Shown: positions 1-10,626 of the stretch, piece by piece
Position numbering within the stretch: position 1 is the first letter of the stretch
Layout of the letters: each line of letters starts with the position of its first letter
Assembly: GCA_021014945.1 (NCBI GenBank)
Contig: MU266437.1
Span: 1-64,000 of the forward strand
Source: Leucogyrophana mollusca
Lineage: Eukaryota; Basidiomycota; Agaricomycetes; Boletales
DNA length: 64,000 nt
Reading direction: 5' to 3'
Translations under genes and position numbers: made by a program
The notes under the pieces: model-generated
Databases searched by the model: none
Told to the model about the DNA's origin: nothing
The model's input: the letters and a program-made list of their open reading frames with translations, nothing else

Positions 1-278
1 GCGAGAAATTCATTCCCCCCACCATCAAATTTTATCAATCTTATGATACCTTCCGTGCCTACTACGTTAATAAATTTGCTGATCATCATGCCTTCGAGAT
101 AGCTTGTTAATTATATTAGAATAGGCTTTCTTAGTGGTCTTACAAAATATAACTACATGCTTTCTCGCCTTTCCCCCCCGATTTGCTGAATACTCACTTA
201 ATCTGAATAACTTCCTTGAGCCGCTTTCTCGAAAAGTGGACTAATCAGAGTAAGTTGTCTTATTGACGCTTTTTCTCA
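1..278. other. Left edge, no gene seen
   Basis: AT-rich stretch without a usable reading frame. It lies downstream of the small minus-strand gene that follows and may hold its 3' untranslated region. I see nothing else in it. Confidence 0.4.
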
Positions 279-867
279 TTACTGCGCTTTCCTAATGAAG
301 ATAACCCGTAAAAGTCTGGAAAGGAAATTTGTGATTTTCCTGATGCCCGACTCTATGGGTGCATTGGAGACACATACACGACGCTCACAGCCGATCCTCG
401 TGCAATGGTAGACCTCCCCGACGTCCCCACATGTATCGCATACCTAAACGAGAACGGAAATCAGAAGAGTTAGCACCATACTGCGGGACTTCGGCTCACT
501 GGCAAAGTTGACATTGTGCCGGGAGCCTCTGGAACAAGCGCCAGGGCTTCAGCCTTTTCCTCTAATGAGCGACTGGCCGCCTCCCTCTCCCTGTCGTCTG
601 ACAGCAAAAGTGTCAGTATACAACAGTCTATCAGACAGTACACTCACAATGTCTCGTGGATGCAACAGGCGCATCGACGCCCATGCTCGCCGGTGGGATA
701 ACGTCGACCACCGTTGCATTTGCACTTTGGGCATCTTTCTTAATGCGCTGCCGCTTCACCTTCTTGGTAGCCCTCGGCCGACTTCCTGATTCTTCATGCG
801 GGCGTTTGACGGTGGGCATTTCGCCGCGAGCGATCATGACTTTCTCCTCTGCAGTTAGAGGCGGCAT
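279..867 (-). CDS. Small basic protein with C-terminal Cys/His cluster, unknown function
   Basis: Not a recognised family. I splice three exons: 867-648, 597-482 and 443-279, all in phase (about 166 aa). The start is the ATG at 867 (MPPLTAEEK). The N-terminal half is rich in Lys/Arg (KKVKRQRIKK), like a nuclear localisation signal. Exon 2 gives a charged helix-prone stretch (YDREREAASRSLEEKAEALA). Exon 3 gives CDTCGDVGEVYHCTRIGCER, followed by RRVC, a CxxC...HC...C...C arrangement that resembles a small zinc-binding finger. The second intron has a clear branch site (TGCTAAC) and TTTAG acceptor. Inferred: a nuclear, perhaps DNA- or chromatin-associated protein, or a remnant of a mobile-element zinc finger. 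The 3' end is uncertain because a good donor (GTATGT) lies just after the Cys cluster, so more exons could lie further left. Confidence 0.5.
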
Positions 868-1104
868 GGTGGTGATGGTGTTAGTGCTGCAATGTGAGGT
901 GAAGGTCCTCAACAAGACCGCCAACGCCAACTTTTCGGAAATTCGGCAATACGGTGGTTCTGACCCTGCACGGCGATTTGCAGGTCACTGTTGTGCTACC
1001 TGTCATATTCAGCTTCAGTGAGACCGCTCAGGCTCAACGAGTGATCTCGCGTTTGATGAGCAGACCATTGAGTTGTCCTGTGTCTAATTGACACTTAACA
1101 GGGT

Positions 1105-2835
1105 TCACCCTGTCTTCTCGTATGCCACCTCGACGTTGGCTGCTTCACCGGCACCCGCGTTCTTCTCCTCCGAAACCAACCTTTCCTTCTCTCCACCGAT
1201 CCCCTTCCCCAAATCAGCCTCTCCCGCTCCAAGATCCCCCCGCAAGTCCTCATAAAATTCTTTGGTCATCCCCGCCTTCGCCCTCGCCTCAACGTTAAAC
1301 GGACCCCTCACCTCTCCCCTCCATCCCTTCCTCACCTCCTCCCTAAATGCCTTCACCGCATCCTTCCCCTCCTTCTCGCACAGCCACGTAAACCACCGAT
1401 GTCCAGTCGTCACATGTGTCACCTCGTCCTGGTGTATCACCTCCAGCGCCTTCACGCTCTCCTCGTCCTTCGCACGCGCGAAGCGCGCGATCGTGCCGGG
1501 GTTCACGTCGAGCCCCCTCGCTTCGTGCACAAGATGGATTATGGCGAGCCGTCCGAGGAGGGAGGAAGAGGTAGAGAGGGCGGAGTCCCAGAGGGACGTG
1601 TGGACGGGTAGGGTGCCGTATGGTGTTGAAGGGGATATTCCGGAGAGACGGGACACGAGGAGAGAGAAGTGTTTTGATTCGTCGAGAGCCATTTTTGTAA
1701 AGTCGAAGAAGAAGGCGGGGGGGAGAGAAGGATTGGAAGGGCCAAAGCGGGCCATGATGTCCCAACTACCAGTTGGGTCGTGAATGAGTTGGGTTGTCAC
1801 AAAAGAAAGAGATGGCTAGGACTCACGCCAAGTCGATGCTGCGGCAAGCGCAAACGTTTCGGCGTAAGCTAGAGTCTCGACGCAAGAAATAGTGACCAAG
1901 GACTTACGCCCATTGCTCGATATTCGCCAGCGCGTGGAGCATAACTGCTGCATTCTTGCGCTTGGTGAGCTTTCGCGGATCGACGGTGTTTTGTGTATAC
2001 GCGTCGTCGCGGGCGGGGATGGTAGGGGGTTGCGGGGGATTATGGGGTGGCGTGTTGCCGATGGTGGCGAGCTGGCCGGTGTGGAAGAGGTTAACTGCGT
2101 GTTTTGTTCGTTCGACCTGGGGTGGAAAAGTCCCAGGCGTTAACGCCGGCGAATGGGTGGTGAAGAGACTGGGCTAAGGGAGAGCATGATGAACGACATG
2201 TACATACCTTAAGAGTTGGGTTCGGGGTATTCAAGATCAACACGGCCCATTGCATTAAAGTCGTTGGCGCGTTCTCGGTCGGTATTATAGGCTCCCCTTC
2301 TGTAACTGAGGCGGCCTCGGATTCAGGCTTGACCAGCGGACGGGGAGGTGGATCCGCGAACTCTACAAAATACTAGCTTTTTTGGCAAAGGGCTCATCAA
2401 TATGTTTGAAACTGCATGCCACGCACCTTCAGACACGGGTCTCAGCTCGACAACGCGCCAGCTTTTCCCGCCTTCTGGAGCCTCGACCCAGACATTATCG
2501 ACCCCATCCGAAGGATCCGTGCGTACCTCGATATTGTATGTACACGCTTTGAGCCCCGTCTCGCTCTTCCCTGTGCGTAGATCGAAATCGTACCTACACT
2601 GTACTGAGTTACGGACTACACCGAAGGGTATGAAGATACCTGTGCCATGGACAAACGGCGACTACGCCTGTCTCGCACTCTTCGATCTCTGCGTGCGAGA
2701 GGTCTGCTCCGAGGTGCGGGCAGGTAGATTCCATGGCGTAGAGCTGGCCTGGTCTGGCATTGGGAGAGTCGGGGGTGGCTGGTTCGGAGAGACGGAAGAG
2801 TATAAGAGAATGTGAACGCCCTTGCTCGGATTGGA
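1105..2835 (-). CDS. Rieske [2Fe-2S] domain fused to DUF455 ferritin-like domain
   Basis: Spliced exons: 2835-2640, 2593-2427, 2362-2208, 2116-1908, 1838-1827 (12 bases) and 1765-1105, all in phase. The N-terminal part is a Rieske domain: CPHLGADLSHAE and, across an intron, CPWHRYDFDLRTG, which supply the two Cys-x-His cluster ligand pairs. The C-terminal part is a DUF455 ferritin-like domain, with DESKHF, HEARGLDVNP and the DEVTHVTTGHRWF signature whose Glu/Asp/His residues would bind metal. DUF455 proteins are related to di-iron enzymes, so a Rieske domain in cis could feed electrons to the di-iron site; this is inference. The tail after the ferritin fold is Gly/Glu/Lys rich. The first exon is not resolved: an ATG at 2959 exists, but its donor phase does not match the exon at 2835. 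Substrate unknown. Confidence 0.85.
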
Positions 2836-3329
2836 CTGTTAAGAGGAAACGGAAGTGCGTGAGTAGCCGCGTAAACGGGGCTATTCTGGTGAGGCGCTGG
2901 TCAATCGCAAGTGTTTTGAAGGCGAGACACGCTTACTGGATGTATTCTGTGCTCGCCATCGTGATTCTGCTATAAGCCTAATGTCTGCACGGTAATGCGT
3001 CCTCAACGTACACAGTGGAGCAGGGAACACGATCTTAGGCAGAATCAGATTACCAGCAATCCGCACTCGGAGTTGAATTTTCATTGAGCAGTCGCATGCC
3101 TGCATCATCCATTAAAGATCAAGTGATCAAGGTATGTAAAATAAATGCTGGTAATAATGCAACAGACATAGTAAAAGCCACAGAAAATACAGGGCCAACG
3201 GCAGAAACATCACAGGAGACAGGACGTGGGGAGACCTCCACTTTGCCATTCTGGGGGGACCGCTCACATCTCTTCACCAGGGTTCGCCCTCCTCGATGTT
3301 GCCTTCTTACCCTCCTCGATGTCGCCTTC
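2836..3329. other. Intergenic, with short minisatellite at its right end
   Basis: Contains the unresolved 5' end of the Rieske/DUF455 gene and the 3' region of the next minus-strand gene. Apart from the tandem repeat that begins near 3288, I see no gene here. Confidence 0.4.
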
Positions 3330-3360
3330 TTACCCCTTCTCGATGTCGCCATCGTACCCG
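3288..3360. repeat. Minisatellite, three units of 23-24 bp
   Basis: Three near-identical units of the form CCTCCTCGATGTCGCCTTCT plus TAC follow one another with one or two changes each. They overlap the 3' end of the adjacent minus-strand reading frame, whose predicted C-terminus (GDIEKG) falls in the last unit, so repeat slippage would move its stop codon. Confidence 0.6.
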
Positions 3361-4304
3361 GGATCCCCTTCGTCGAGGACGTTCTCGCCAGCGTTCGACG
3401 AAAAAATCGAGTCTAGTGACGTACGAGGCGTGGGGCGCGAAGGCGAGATGTGCACGTACCGGTCCATAGGCAAAGCGATATCAGAATCGTCAGAGCTCTG
3501 GTATATTGTCGGAGTATCGCTGTGGATCGGAGCAACAGGGCTATCGGACCCCGAGGGGGTCCCGGGACTTGTGGAGCGCCATGAGGGAATGGCGTCTTCG
3601 CCAGAGTGCCATGGTACCAGATGTATTGGCTCGCTGAGGGCTTCCTCCTCGATCACACCCTCAGCGGATTCAGGGGCGAATGCCACTGGGGGAGTCGATG
3701 TGGAGGAAATCATGCCGTCACATGGCTGTTCGCTGTTGCTTGCGTGATCCGCAAGCCTTGGGCGATGCACTCTCCTTTCACTGGTCAACGGAGCAAGAGC
3801 GTTCGCCACAGGGGTGATAAATTCATTCACTATCCATTGCTTGAGTGGTCATATCAGTATGCGCAAGCTGTTACTCACTACTTGTGACAACAGCCTTTTG
3901 CTGGGGTCCGGGTGACTGTGGTTCGAGGGACTCGTCCAGTGAAGATGAGTGTATGGATAACATTTTGTGGCTGCGCTTGATAAATCTGGGAAAGACACAA
4001 GGCTGGGGTGCGATAGTCCGCGTCAGGTTATATACCGGGAGCACAGGATCGAGGGACGGCGCCACTTGAGGTAGCGTGGTAAGCATGGAAAACAACAGAG
4101 ACAGGCGTCGGCCGATGTTGGTGGTATTCGAAGCACCTGGGCCAGCGGGAATGGAGAGTTGGACCCACATCCGCCACAGGCGTGGCGTACTCCCGGCCGC
4201 AGACGTCTGTGTGGCGTCTTGGGCAAGGCCCGCAAGGGGATGTGATGAACTTAGCAGGCGGTTGAATCGGATGGTTGACAGCGCTCGGGAAATATGAATG
4301 GCAG
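3330..4304 (-). CDS. Hypothetical Ser/Pro-rich protein (5' end unresolved)
   Basis: Not recognised. Two exons are supported: 4304(?)-3879 and 3829-3330, joined by a 49-base intron with GTGAGT donor and TAG acceptor that keeps frame (…KAVVTS|MNEFITP…). The protein begins, as far as visible, in a mildly hydrophobic/basic segment (RALSTIRFNRLLSSSHPLAG), then a stretch with a hydrophobic LSLLFSMLTTLP, and ends in an acidic, Ser/Pro-rich, probably disordered region with several Asp-Ser clusters (YQSSDDSDIALP). The true start lies upstream of 4304, where I cannot place a codon with confidence. The C-terminus lies in a minisatellite. It could be a regulatory or scaffold protein, but nothing in the sequence shows a function. 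Confidence 0.4.
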
Positions 4305-4481
4305 CTGAAGGCTACCAGCACAGAGGACGGAAAATGATGTAGCAGATTAAAGTGACATATGCAGAGATGTTTCGACAATGTTGATAGCCAGGCTTAACAT
4401 GCTCCACCAAGTTGAGCCATAGTCCAATCACGTGGCGCTTGGGAGACAATCAATGAGAACGACCCCCCCTGATTCGAATAG

Positions 4482-5569
4482 TCAAGGGTCAGGGTAACCG
4501 GGCCAGCCATTATAACCTTGGTTGTATTGGTCTACCCAGAACGCGTAGTCCGAAATGACATTGGAGTTGCCGCCGCCATCGTTTGCGTGTCCGTTTACGT
4601 TGGAGCTGGTGCCCATAGGGTTTTGGGGCGCGTCATGGCCGGCGTTCAAAAGCCTCCAGTAGAAATCATCAAATGCAGTCCAGGTTGGTTGGTGTTGCCC
4701 GGCAACTGTAGACTCCGCTGCAGGTAGCGAGAGATCCGTTTGCTGCTGTAGAGGCGGTCCGGCAGGATACCCCGAGAACGGGTTGTGCGCCAGTTCAGGT
4801 TGTATGTCAGGTTCGGTTCTTCTGTCAGGCTGAGGTCTACTTGCAGGCTCAGATATTCTGTCCGGTCCTCGTGTTCTTCCGCGTTTTGCAGGCCTTTCGT
4901 CGAGAGTCTCGCCCACTTCGTCCAGTGTGCGTTTCGGGCGGTTACTGCGATCACCGTGGGCCGCTAGTTCTTCGAGAATCTCATCCACTATCATTTTGAA
5001 GGTTAAGGCACTGATCTTCGCGCCCGAGCAAAACGTAGGGTCTTACCGATCGAGTTCACGGGATCAGGTTCACCAAATGAAGGTATTCCTTCCAATTCCG
5101 GGGCCACCTCACCCGCTAGCATTCGGAAAATTGCATCCTCCTGTACGTATTCGGCATCGTCGCCGTGGTCATCAGTGATCAGCAGGTCCGTGGTACCGTT
5201 GATTCCAATAGCGGGGCTATATATCAACCTTAGTTGTCCATCGGGACCAACAGTAGCCTCGAAATAGTCATGGAGTGTCCAGTCGTCCATGGGGTGAGTT
5301 AAGTTAGCATAGCGGGTCGGGGCGGGCGGTGGCCTTAAGTTTCGACGCGAAAGTTCACCCTGCGTTCTGTTCGCTCGTTGACTGCTTGGATGGGGTGGAG
5401 CGTGGTACGGCATCCACCCTTCGGAGCCATGGGAGTTGTTTAGTGCTGTATTGTGGGGATATTGACCGGTCCGTGCAGCAAGTGGGGTCGGTGCACCCCC
5501 CCTCTGTCCTGCTGGTGGGGCCATAGGTGGAGCAAAAAACGATTCGTTAATGTGAATGAACCGCTCCAT
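4482..5569 (-). CDS. Hypothetical protein, low-complexity C-terminus
   Basis: Not recognised. Exons 5569-5047 and 4987-4482 join across a 59-base GTAAGA…TAG intron in phase, giving 342 aa from MERFIHINESFF. The middle contains an ordered-looking segment (MDDWTLHDYFEATVGPDGQL, then a run with DLLITDDHGDDAEYVQEDAI). The second exon is basic then Gln/Pro/Asn rich, with KRGRTRGPDR resembling a nuclear localisation signal and a Tyr/Gly-rich tail ending GYNGWPGYPDP. The composition suggests a transcription-associated protein, but no DNA-binding domain is visible. The reading frame stays open upstream to 5812, but that extension has untranslated-region-like composition, so I chose the ATG at 5569. 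Confidence 0.55.
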
Positions 5570-6235
5570 CGCGGATGTAGATTTCGGGACTGGGGAATTG
5601 GTGGCGAGGGAGGTTTGAGTGATGGAACGAAAGACATGAAGGCCGATACTTTTATAATAATCATCGCAGAACAAGGAACGTTCTACGATGTTTTCGACAC
5701 CACTGTCGGGGCAAGGAGGCGGTGTAAGGGCGGAGGGCGGGCATACCGCCACACGTTTCGCCCACTGCCTCCGTGGCGGCCTGCGCCCAAAAGTTCCATT
5801 TCTATGAGGCAATACGACTGAAATTGGAATGAGAAGAGAGTGAAGAGCGAAAGGATTGTCATTATAGGCTAGTGATGGTCTTCCGCAGGCCGACCATAAA
5901 GAAGGAAAACAATCCTTCTAAATAATGGCGGTGGCGGGAGAGGGCGGGAACTATACAGGATTAGGCGGGGGCAGGCGGGGCGTCGGCCCGCGATTGACAG
6001 ACACTCCCGGTGGCTCGGGCGACCAGCACCAAAGAGATACAGAGGTCGATGTAGAATAGTAAAATTACATAGTTGTGTAGTATGAATCCACCTATCAATA
6101 GCATACTCTGAAGAATTAGAATACCGGGAAAGCAAGCAAAAAGAGAGCACATGTGTGTGTAGCAGACAACGAAAAGATCAGTGTCGGTCATTGTGAGGCT
6201 AAAGTGAACAAAATTATAAATGATAGATGCAGGCC
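5570..6235. other. Intergenic between two minus-strand genes
   Basis: Holds the 5' flank of the gene ending at 4482 and the 3' flank of the OPI1-like gene. AT-rich around 6000-6230. No further gene or repeat seen. Confidence 0.4.
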
Positions 6236-8380
6236 TTATCCATCGTCGACTTGCATCTGCCCTCTCCCCGAAGCCTTCAGGGCGTCCCCGTTCGCACGCA
6301 CCTTGCCCCCACCCCTTTCGCTCTCCTCTTCAGCATCCCGCACGCCACGCACATCAGCCCCAGTACTTATCCCACTCGAACTACGCGGTGTTTCGAAGCC
6401 ATCAAGACACAGCGAGCTCAACGAAGAGCTCTCCCCAAGTCCGAGGTTCATCCCGAGTCCTTCGGGTGTAGATGGGACGGACGAGTACGGTGTGCCACTC
6501 TGAGCAGGTGTTGATGATGTCGAAGACAACTGTGGCAGGCGGTGGCGCGAGAAGGAAGAGGATGCAGTTGACGAGGTGGATGTGGAGGGCGGAAGGTCGC
6601 CGACTTGTTCTTGTTGTCGCTGTTGTTGCTGCTGGCGCTGAAGCCCGACTACACGGAGCCGTTCCACCCATCTGTTTCGTTGTTCAAAGTCAGATATCGA
6701 GCAGGAAAAGAGGGAGAAAACCACTAACGCATCCGCCCGATCCAAGCTATCCTTTACAACCCCTGTAACGCCCCTCATCATATCCAAGCTCTCCGTAGCA
6801 AGTGTCAATATTTTTTGTGCAGCTTGTGTCGCCGCACCTGCTGTCAGTGATCGGCCTCCGCCTGAGCCCACTCTGGGAGACGCGATAGGGGAGGCAGCCC
6901 TCGATGAAGATGGGGTGCCCCCTTGCGAGTTGGTGGAACCAGTCCCACGTTCGCGATGATGCTGGTGCCGTGAAGATCTCCCCTTCCTTCCCCCGCCAGC
7001 CGCAGCACCGGCGGCGGAGCTTGCCCCAGGCGCACCATCCGCCAGGACATGGGTGGGGGTTGTGCTTGCAGTCGCCCAGCGCTGCGGAAGATGCAGGATG
7101 AAACCCCTGACCCGCGCACGCGCTGGTTCTGGGAGTGCTCCCCCCGCATACTTGCTCACAACATCGACAACCTGCCGAATGGTGTGGACGACGTCGCGAC
7201 GGACGTCCGTGAGTGTGCGGAGATGGGTCGGAGAGACAATCGAATCCTCGGGTGACGAGGAGGTGGAACTAGAATAAGTATGCGACTGCAGGGTTGTGAT
7301 GAAATCGCGGAGAATGAGGATTTGTGCATCGATGTGTTGGGTCGCATACTGCAACAGGGGTGAGTATCTCTAAAGCAGTCGAGAAGGAGACTACATACTT
7401 GAAGCCATTGCAGACAGTACTTGAGTCTGCGCATGCTTTCTTCACTGACGGCAGCGCCAATCCCACCTGCTTCAAGGAGAACGGCCTGCCATCTGCTCCG
7501 TTGAACGACTTCTTGTTGATTTTGGTTTTGATCACCCGGCGTTTCACGGGCCTGTGGCGTTGGAGTCCTACTCTCTGCGTGTTGAGGAAGTAAGCCATAA
7601 TCAGCTGGAGCCGATTAACGTCAAAGGTGGAGTAATTTGCGAAGTATGAGTTACCTGAGAGCGCGGTAGGGACTTCCCGCTGTGTGGGTGGGGAAAGGGG
7701 ATCGTAAATCTCGTGATGGGGAGTCTGTGTTGATTCGCTAGGGCGAGTGTGGTCATCGATTTGCATTCGTTCTGGATCAGCACTTGAAGGACGACGGTAC
7801 CTGCCGATCTGTGGTACATTATTTGTCAGTGCAGTATAGGCGACACTAAGGGTAGACGAACTCTGTCCAGCTGTCTGCACGCGAATTCATCCAGCTGGTT
7901 AACGTCAACAGGTAGTCTATCGAACACCGGACGCGAGATGGTTTTCACGGATGACTCCATCATCTCTGCGCCATACTATCGAAAGGTTAGATGCTGTTAA
8001 TCCTGTGACAATCAAGCACACACTTTGACAACGCGCGAGCTTGCTTTACCGTGTTCATAAGCCCATAGCGCAGTGTTGACGAGGGGAAGATGCGATACCC
8101 TCGACACAAAGTCTGGCGAGTTCAATTCTGCGTGTGGCGACAGTGGGGGAGACGTCGAGGCCGATAACGATGAGCCCGACGCAGATGAAGTCTGCATAGC
8201 TGCAACAAAGGACCTTCAACGTTAGGATATATGACTCTGAATTTGTAGATACGTACACGCTCTTCCGCTATTCCTCATATCGCCTAGAGCCCTCACTGCG
8301 ATCCTCACGCTCTCATCCTCTTCGTCGAGGCTCAATGGCCTCGCCGCTGCACTGGACGACGAAGATAAAGAGTCGGGCAT
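6236..8380 (-). CDS. OPI1: Opi1-family transcriptional regulator
   Basis: Seven exons, all in phase: 8380-8257, 8199-8024, 7975-7862, 7808-7655, 7604-7399, 7348-6729 and 6671-6236 (609 aa). Opi1 hallmarks appear in order: VRIAVRALGDMRNSG near residue 30; SRVSHLPLVNTALWAYEHGK, followed by ASSRVVKYGAEMMESSVK; then WQAVLLEAGGIGAAVSEESM, RRLKYCLQWLQYATQHIDA and KYAGGALPEPARARVRGFIL; and SLDRADAWVERLRVVGLQ before a Gln tract. In budding yeast Opi1 represses phospholipid-synthesis genes, sensing phosphatidic acid at the ER; whether the basidiomycete protein does the same is inference. The first yeast-type feature I do not see is an FFAT motif. A Gly/Ser-rich linker and Gln stretch separate the conserved blocks. 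It is divergent from the C2H2 factor gene across 568 bases. Confidence 0.9.
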
Positions 8381-8948
8381 TGTCGTGCTCGACGTCGGAG
8401 AAGACGAGGACTTGCGATTCCGAGGACGAGGCTGGAGCGCGCACCAATAATAATCCCATTCATTGGGGTGTCGATTTTCACGTGTTAATGATGCGAGAAA
8501 ACAAACATGTGCAAAGTGAGAATTCTTTCTGAACCATGATTAGCTAATCATTACGGATTGGGACGAAGGTGAAGGAACGAGAACGGCCTGCACTTGTCCT
8601 TCCGCTCAAACATGTCAGCCAAGACATCCGTCCACGAGTGAAGGAGCGGATAGGCTTCAACTGACGGGACCCTTGCGGAATGTTTCGCTGCTTAGATGTC
8701 CTTATCTCCGATGCAGCGCCCAGAACAAAATTTGCATTCCATTTTGTTCGTCGATCAATTGCAAACGACTCCAATTCGTGTCATCCGCACGGACCCGGAC
8801 CCATTCAAATAATGTCCAGGTAGATCATAATAGACCACCAATAGATTTGCATTTCTCTCTTAAACAGTCCGTCATGATTCACGTTTGAGCCTCGCAGTTT
8901 CACCCGCCTCGCCGCCTCCACACTCACACCCTCCACCTCCCAACGAGC
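8381..8948. promoter_or_regulatory. Divergent promoter region, OPI1-like gene / C2H2 gene
   Basis: 568 bases separate the two start codons of oppositely oriented regulator genes, so both promoters must lie here. The right part is pyrimidine-rich before the C2H2 start (CCTCCACCTCCCAACGAGC then ATG). No clear TATA box seen. Confidence 0.5.
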
Positions 8949-10036
8949 ATGGCAGATTTCGACCAAATGATGCAATCTCCCCAGCTTCACATGCTGCCGG
9001 GTACTGGCTGGGAGGAGGAACGGATTGATCAGGGATACCTCGACCCGTTCTTTGTCAAAAAGGAACTGTCTTTCCCCGCTTTGGGAGGATACGTCGATAA
9101 CAATGGGTATATATCTGCAACCTCAGATTTGGATTATCCATCCTCCGGATCGTCACCACCGACAACAGATTTCATTGACAGTGCCTCCGGCTCCAATGGC
9201 TCGCCAATATCTGAATTTCCCCTACCATCGTTCGTCATGAACAGCGGCGATGCTACGGATTTCCTCGGTGTTGAGTCAGATCCGCCAAATTTCTTCGACC
9301 CGCTCGGGCAACATTTCAGTCAGCCACTGTCCGCGCTCCCTCAGACGGTCCATATGTCTGATGTGAGCAGTGGCGCGGCGAGTCTCGGGCTATCGGAGCC
9401 AATGATTCCCATGCACCTTCTTCAAACTGCTGCCGACGCGGTGGCACCTCCTGCATCTCATCAGACGGTTCTCGGCACGCACGTAGACTGCCTGGTTGAT
9501 GATGGCGCAGAAGATGACAGCGAGCCCAGCCTCTACTACCCCTCCGACTCCGATTCATCTTCCCCTGCCACCCGCCCCTCTCCCGTCACTCACTTTGCTC
9601 ATCCATCCTCCTCCCAGCTTGACATCACCACTACCAGACGTAGGCCCCGCGCTTCCACGAAACTTCCCGTCCCCATCCCGAATCTCACCAAAAAGTCGCG
9701 CGGACGCAAAGTTCCTACGTCCAGTAATGGAGCGCCGATTTTTGCGCGCAGTCGGGACAAAACGAAGAAGGGCATACGTACGTATACCTGTGAGGTTGAC
9801 GGGTGTGGCAAATGCTTCGTGCGGGGAGAGCATTTGAAGAGGCACATCCGGTCCATTCATACGGATGAGAAACGTGAGTTGGTCATTTATAAGCTGTTTA
9901 GGAGCCGTTTATTCAGACCACGCGCTGACTTGCGGTACGGAAAGCGTGGTGCTGTGACATTGAAGGATGTGATAGGTCATTCAGCCGGAGGGATAACCTC
10001 AATCAGCACCTCCGTATTCACAACATGAAGCCCTAG
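8949..10036 (+). CDS. C2H2 zinc-finger transcription factor (two fingers)
   Basis: Exons 8949-9873 and 9945-10036, joined by a 71-base GTGAGT…AAG intron in phase (338 aa). The acidic, Ser/Pro-rich N-terminal two thirds look like an activation region. The two C-terminal fingers are YTCEVDGCGKCFVRGEHLKR plus HIRSIH, and after the intron CDIEGCDRSFSRRDNLNQHL plus RIH, spaced by a TDEKPW linker. Reading straight through the donor would lose the second finger, so splicing is needed. Basic stretches (RRRPRAS, KKSRGRK) precede the fingers and could act in nuclear import. The paired-finger C-terminus resembles Msn2/Crz1-like fungal regulators, but I cannot assign an orthologue. It shares its promoter region with the OPI1-like gene. 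Confidence 0.85.
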
Positions 10037-10626
10037 TTGCGTGAAGCGGTATGATGTACGACACGACTGGACATTGCTGCCCACCACGGTGCTTAATTCC
10101 CCCACGCAGATTCCTCGACAACCACCCTATCCACTCATTCTTCTCGCTCTCTTTCTTGCTTCATGTCGATGCATCATGTATTCCTACCTTTATCATTATC
10201 CGTAACTTATATATCCACTGATTACGACCTCACGACCCTCTTTCCACCCTTCCCGTCATTCTCACTCTTTGGAGCTGTACTTGTATCGCATGCTTTCGCT
10301 GCTATGTTTTGGGTTCGGCCTCACCTTGTTGAGGCTGGTGTCGGTACTGTGTTGTAACTGAATAGATTGTGAGGCGGTATTGTCGCAGATACTAACCTCT
10401 GTGTGCAATCGGTGTCAAGTGTGTAACTCCCCGCAGGTTTTCGGACAACTGCATTAGACGAATTGCTTGAGTGAAAAACCAAGTAATGACAATGTTGTCG
10501 GGTAGTTTTGGTGTTGAGCTGTCAAGTTGGCGGACTGCCGCGGCTTTCCTTCGGTGATAAGTACATAACGTACGCAAAGAAGTTGACATGTACATTCTGG
10601 TTCCTCTATAAACTCCTTTATCCATT
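10037..10626. other. Convergent 3' intergenic region
   Basis: Lies between the ends of the C2H2 gene (plus) and the two-TM gene (minus), so it should hold both 3' untranslated regions. Pyrimidine-rich on the left. No other feature seen. Confidence 0.4.

Noticed and set aside
1262..1783. Long plus-strand frame opposite the DUF455 exon
   Set aside because: It is the antisense shadow of a conserved protein-coding exon and has no features of its own.
5570..5812. In-frame N-terminal extension of the hypothetical gene at 4482-5569
   Set aside because: The extension is open but has untranslated-region-like composition; the ATG at 5569 has better context. An upstream start cannot be fully excluded.
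9874..10028. Read-through of the C2H2 gene past its first exon
   Set aside because: It gives a non-conserved tail, whereas splicing 9873 to 9945 restores a perfect second C2H2 finger.
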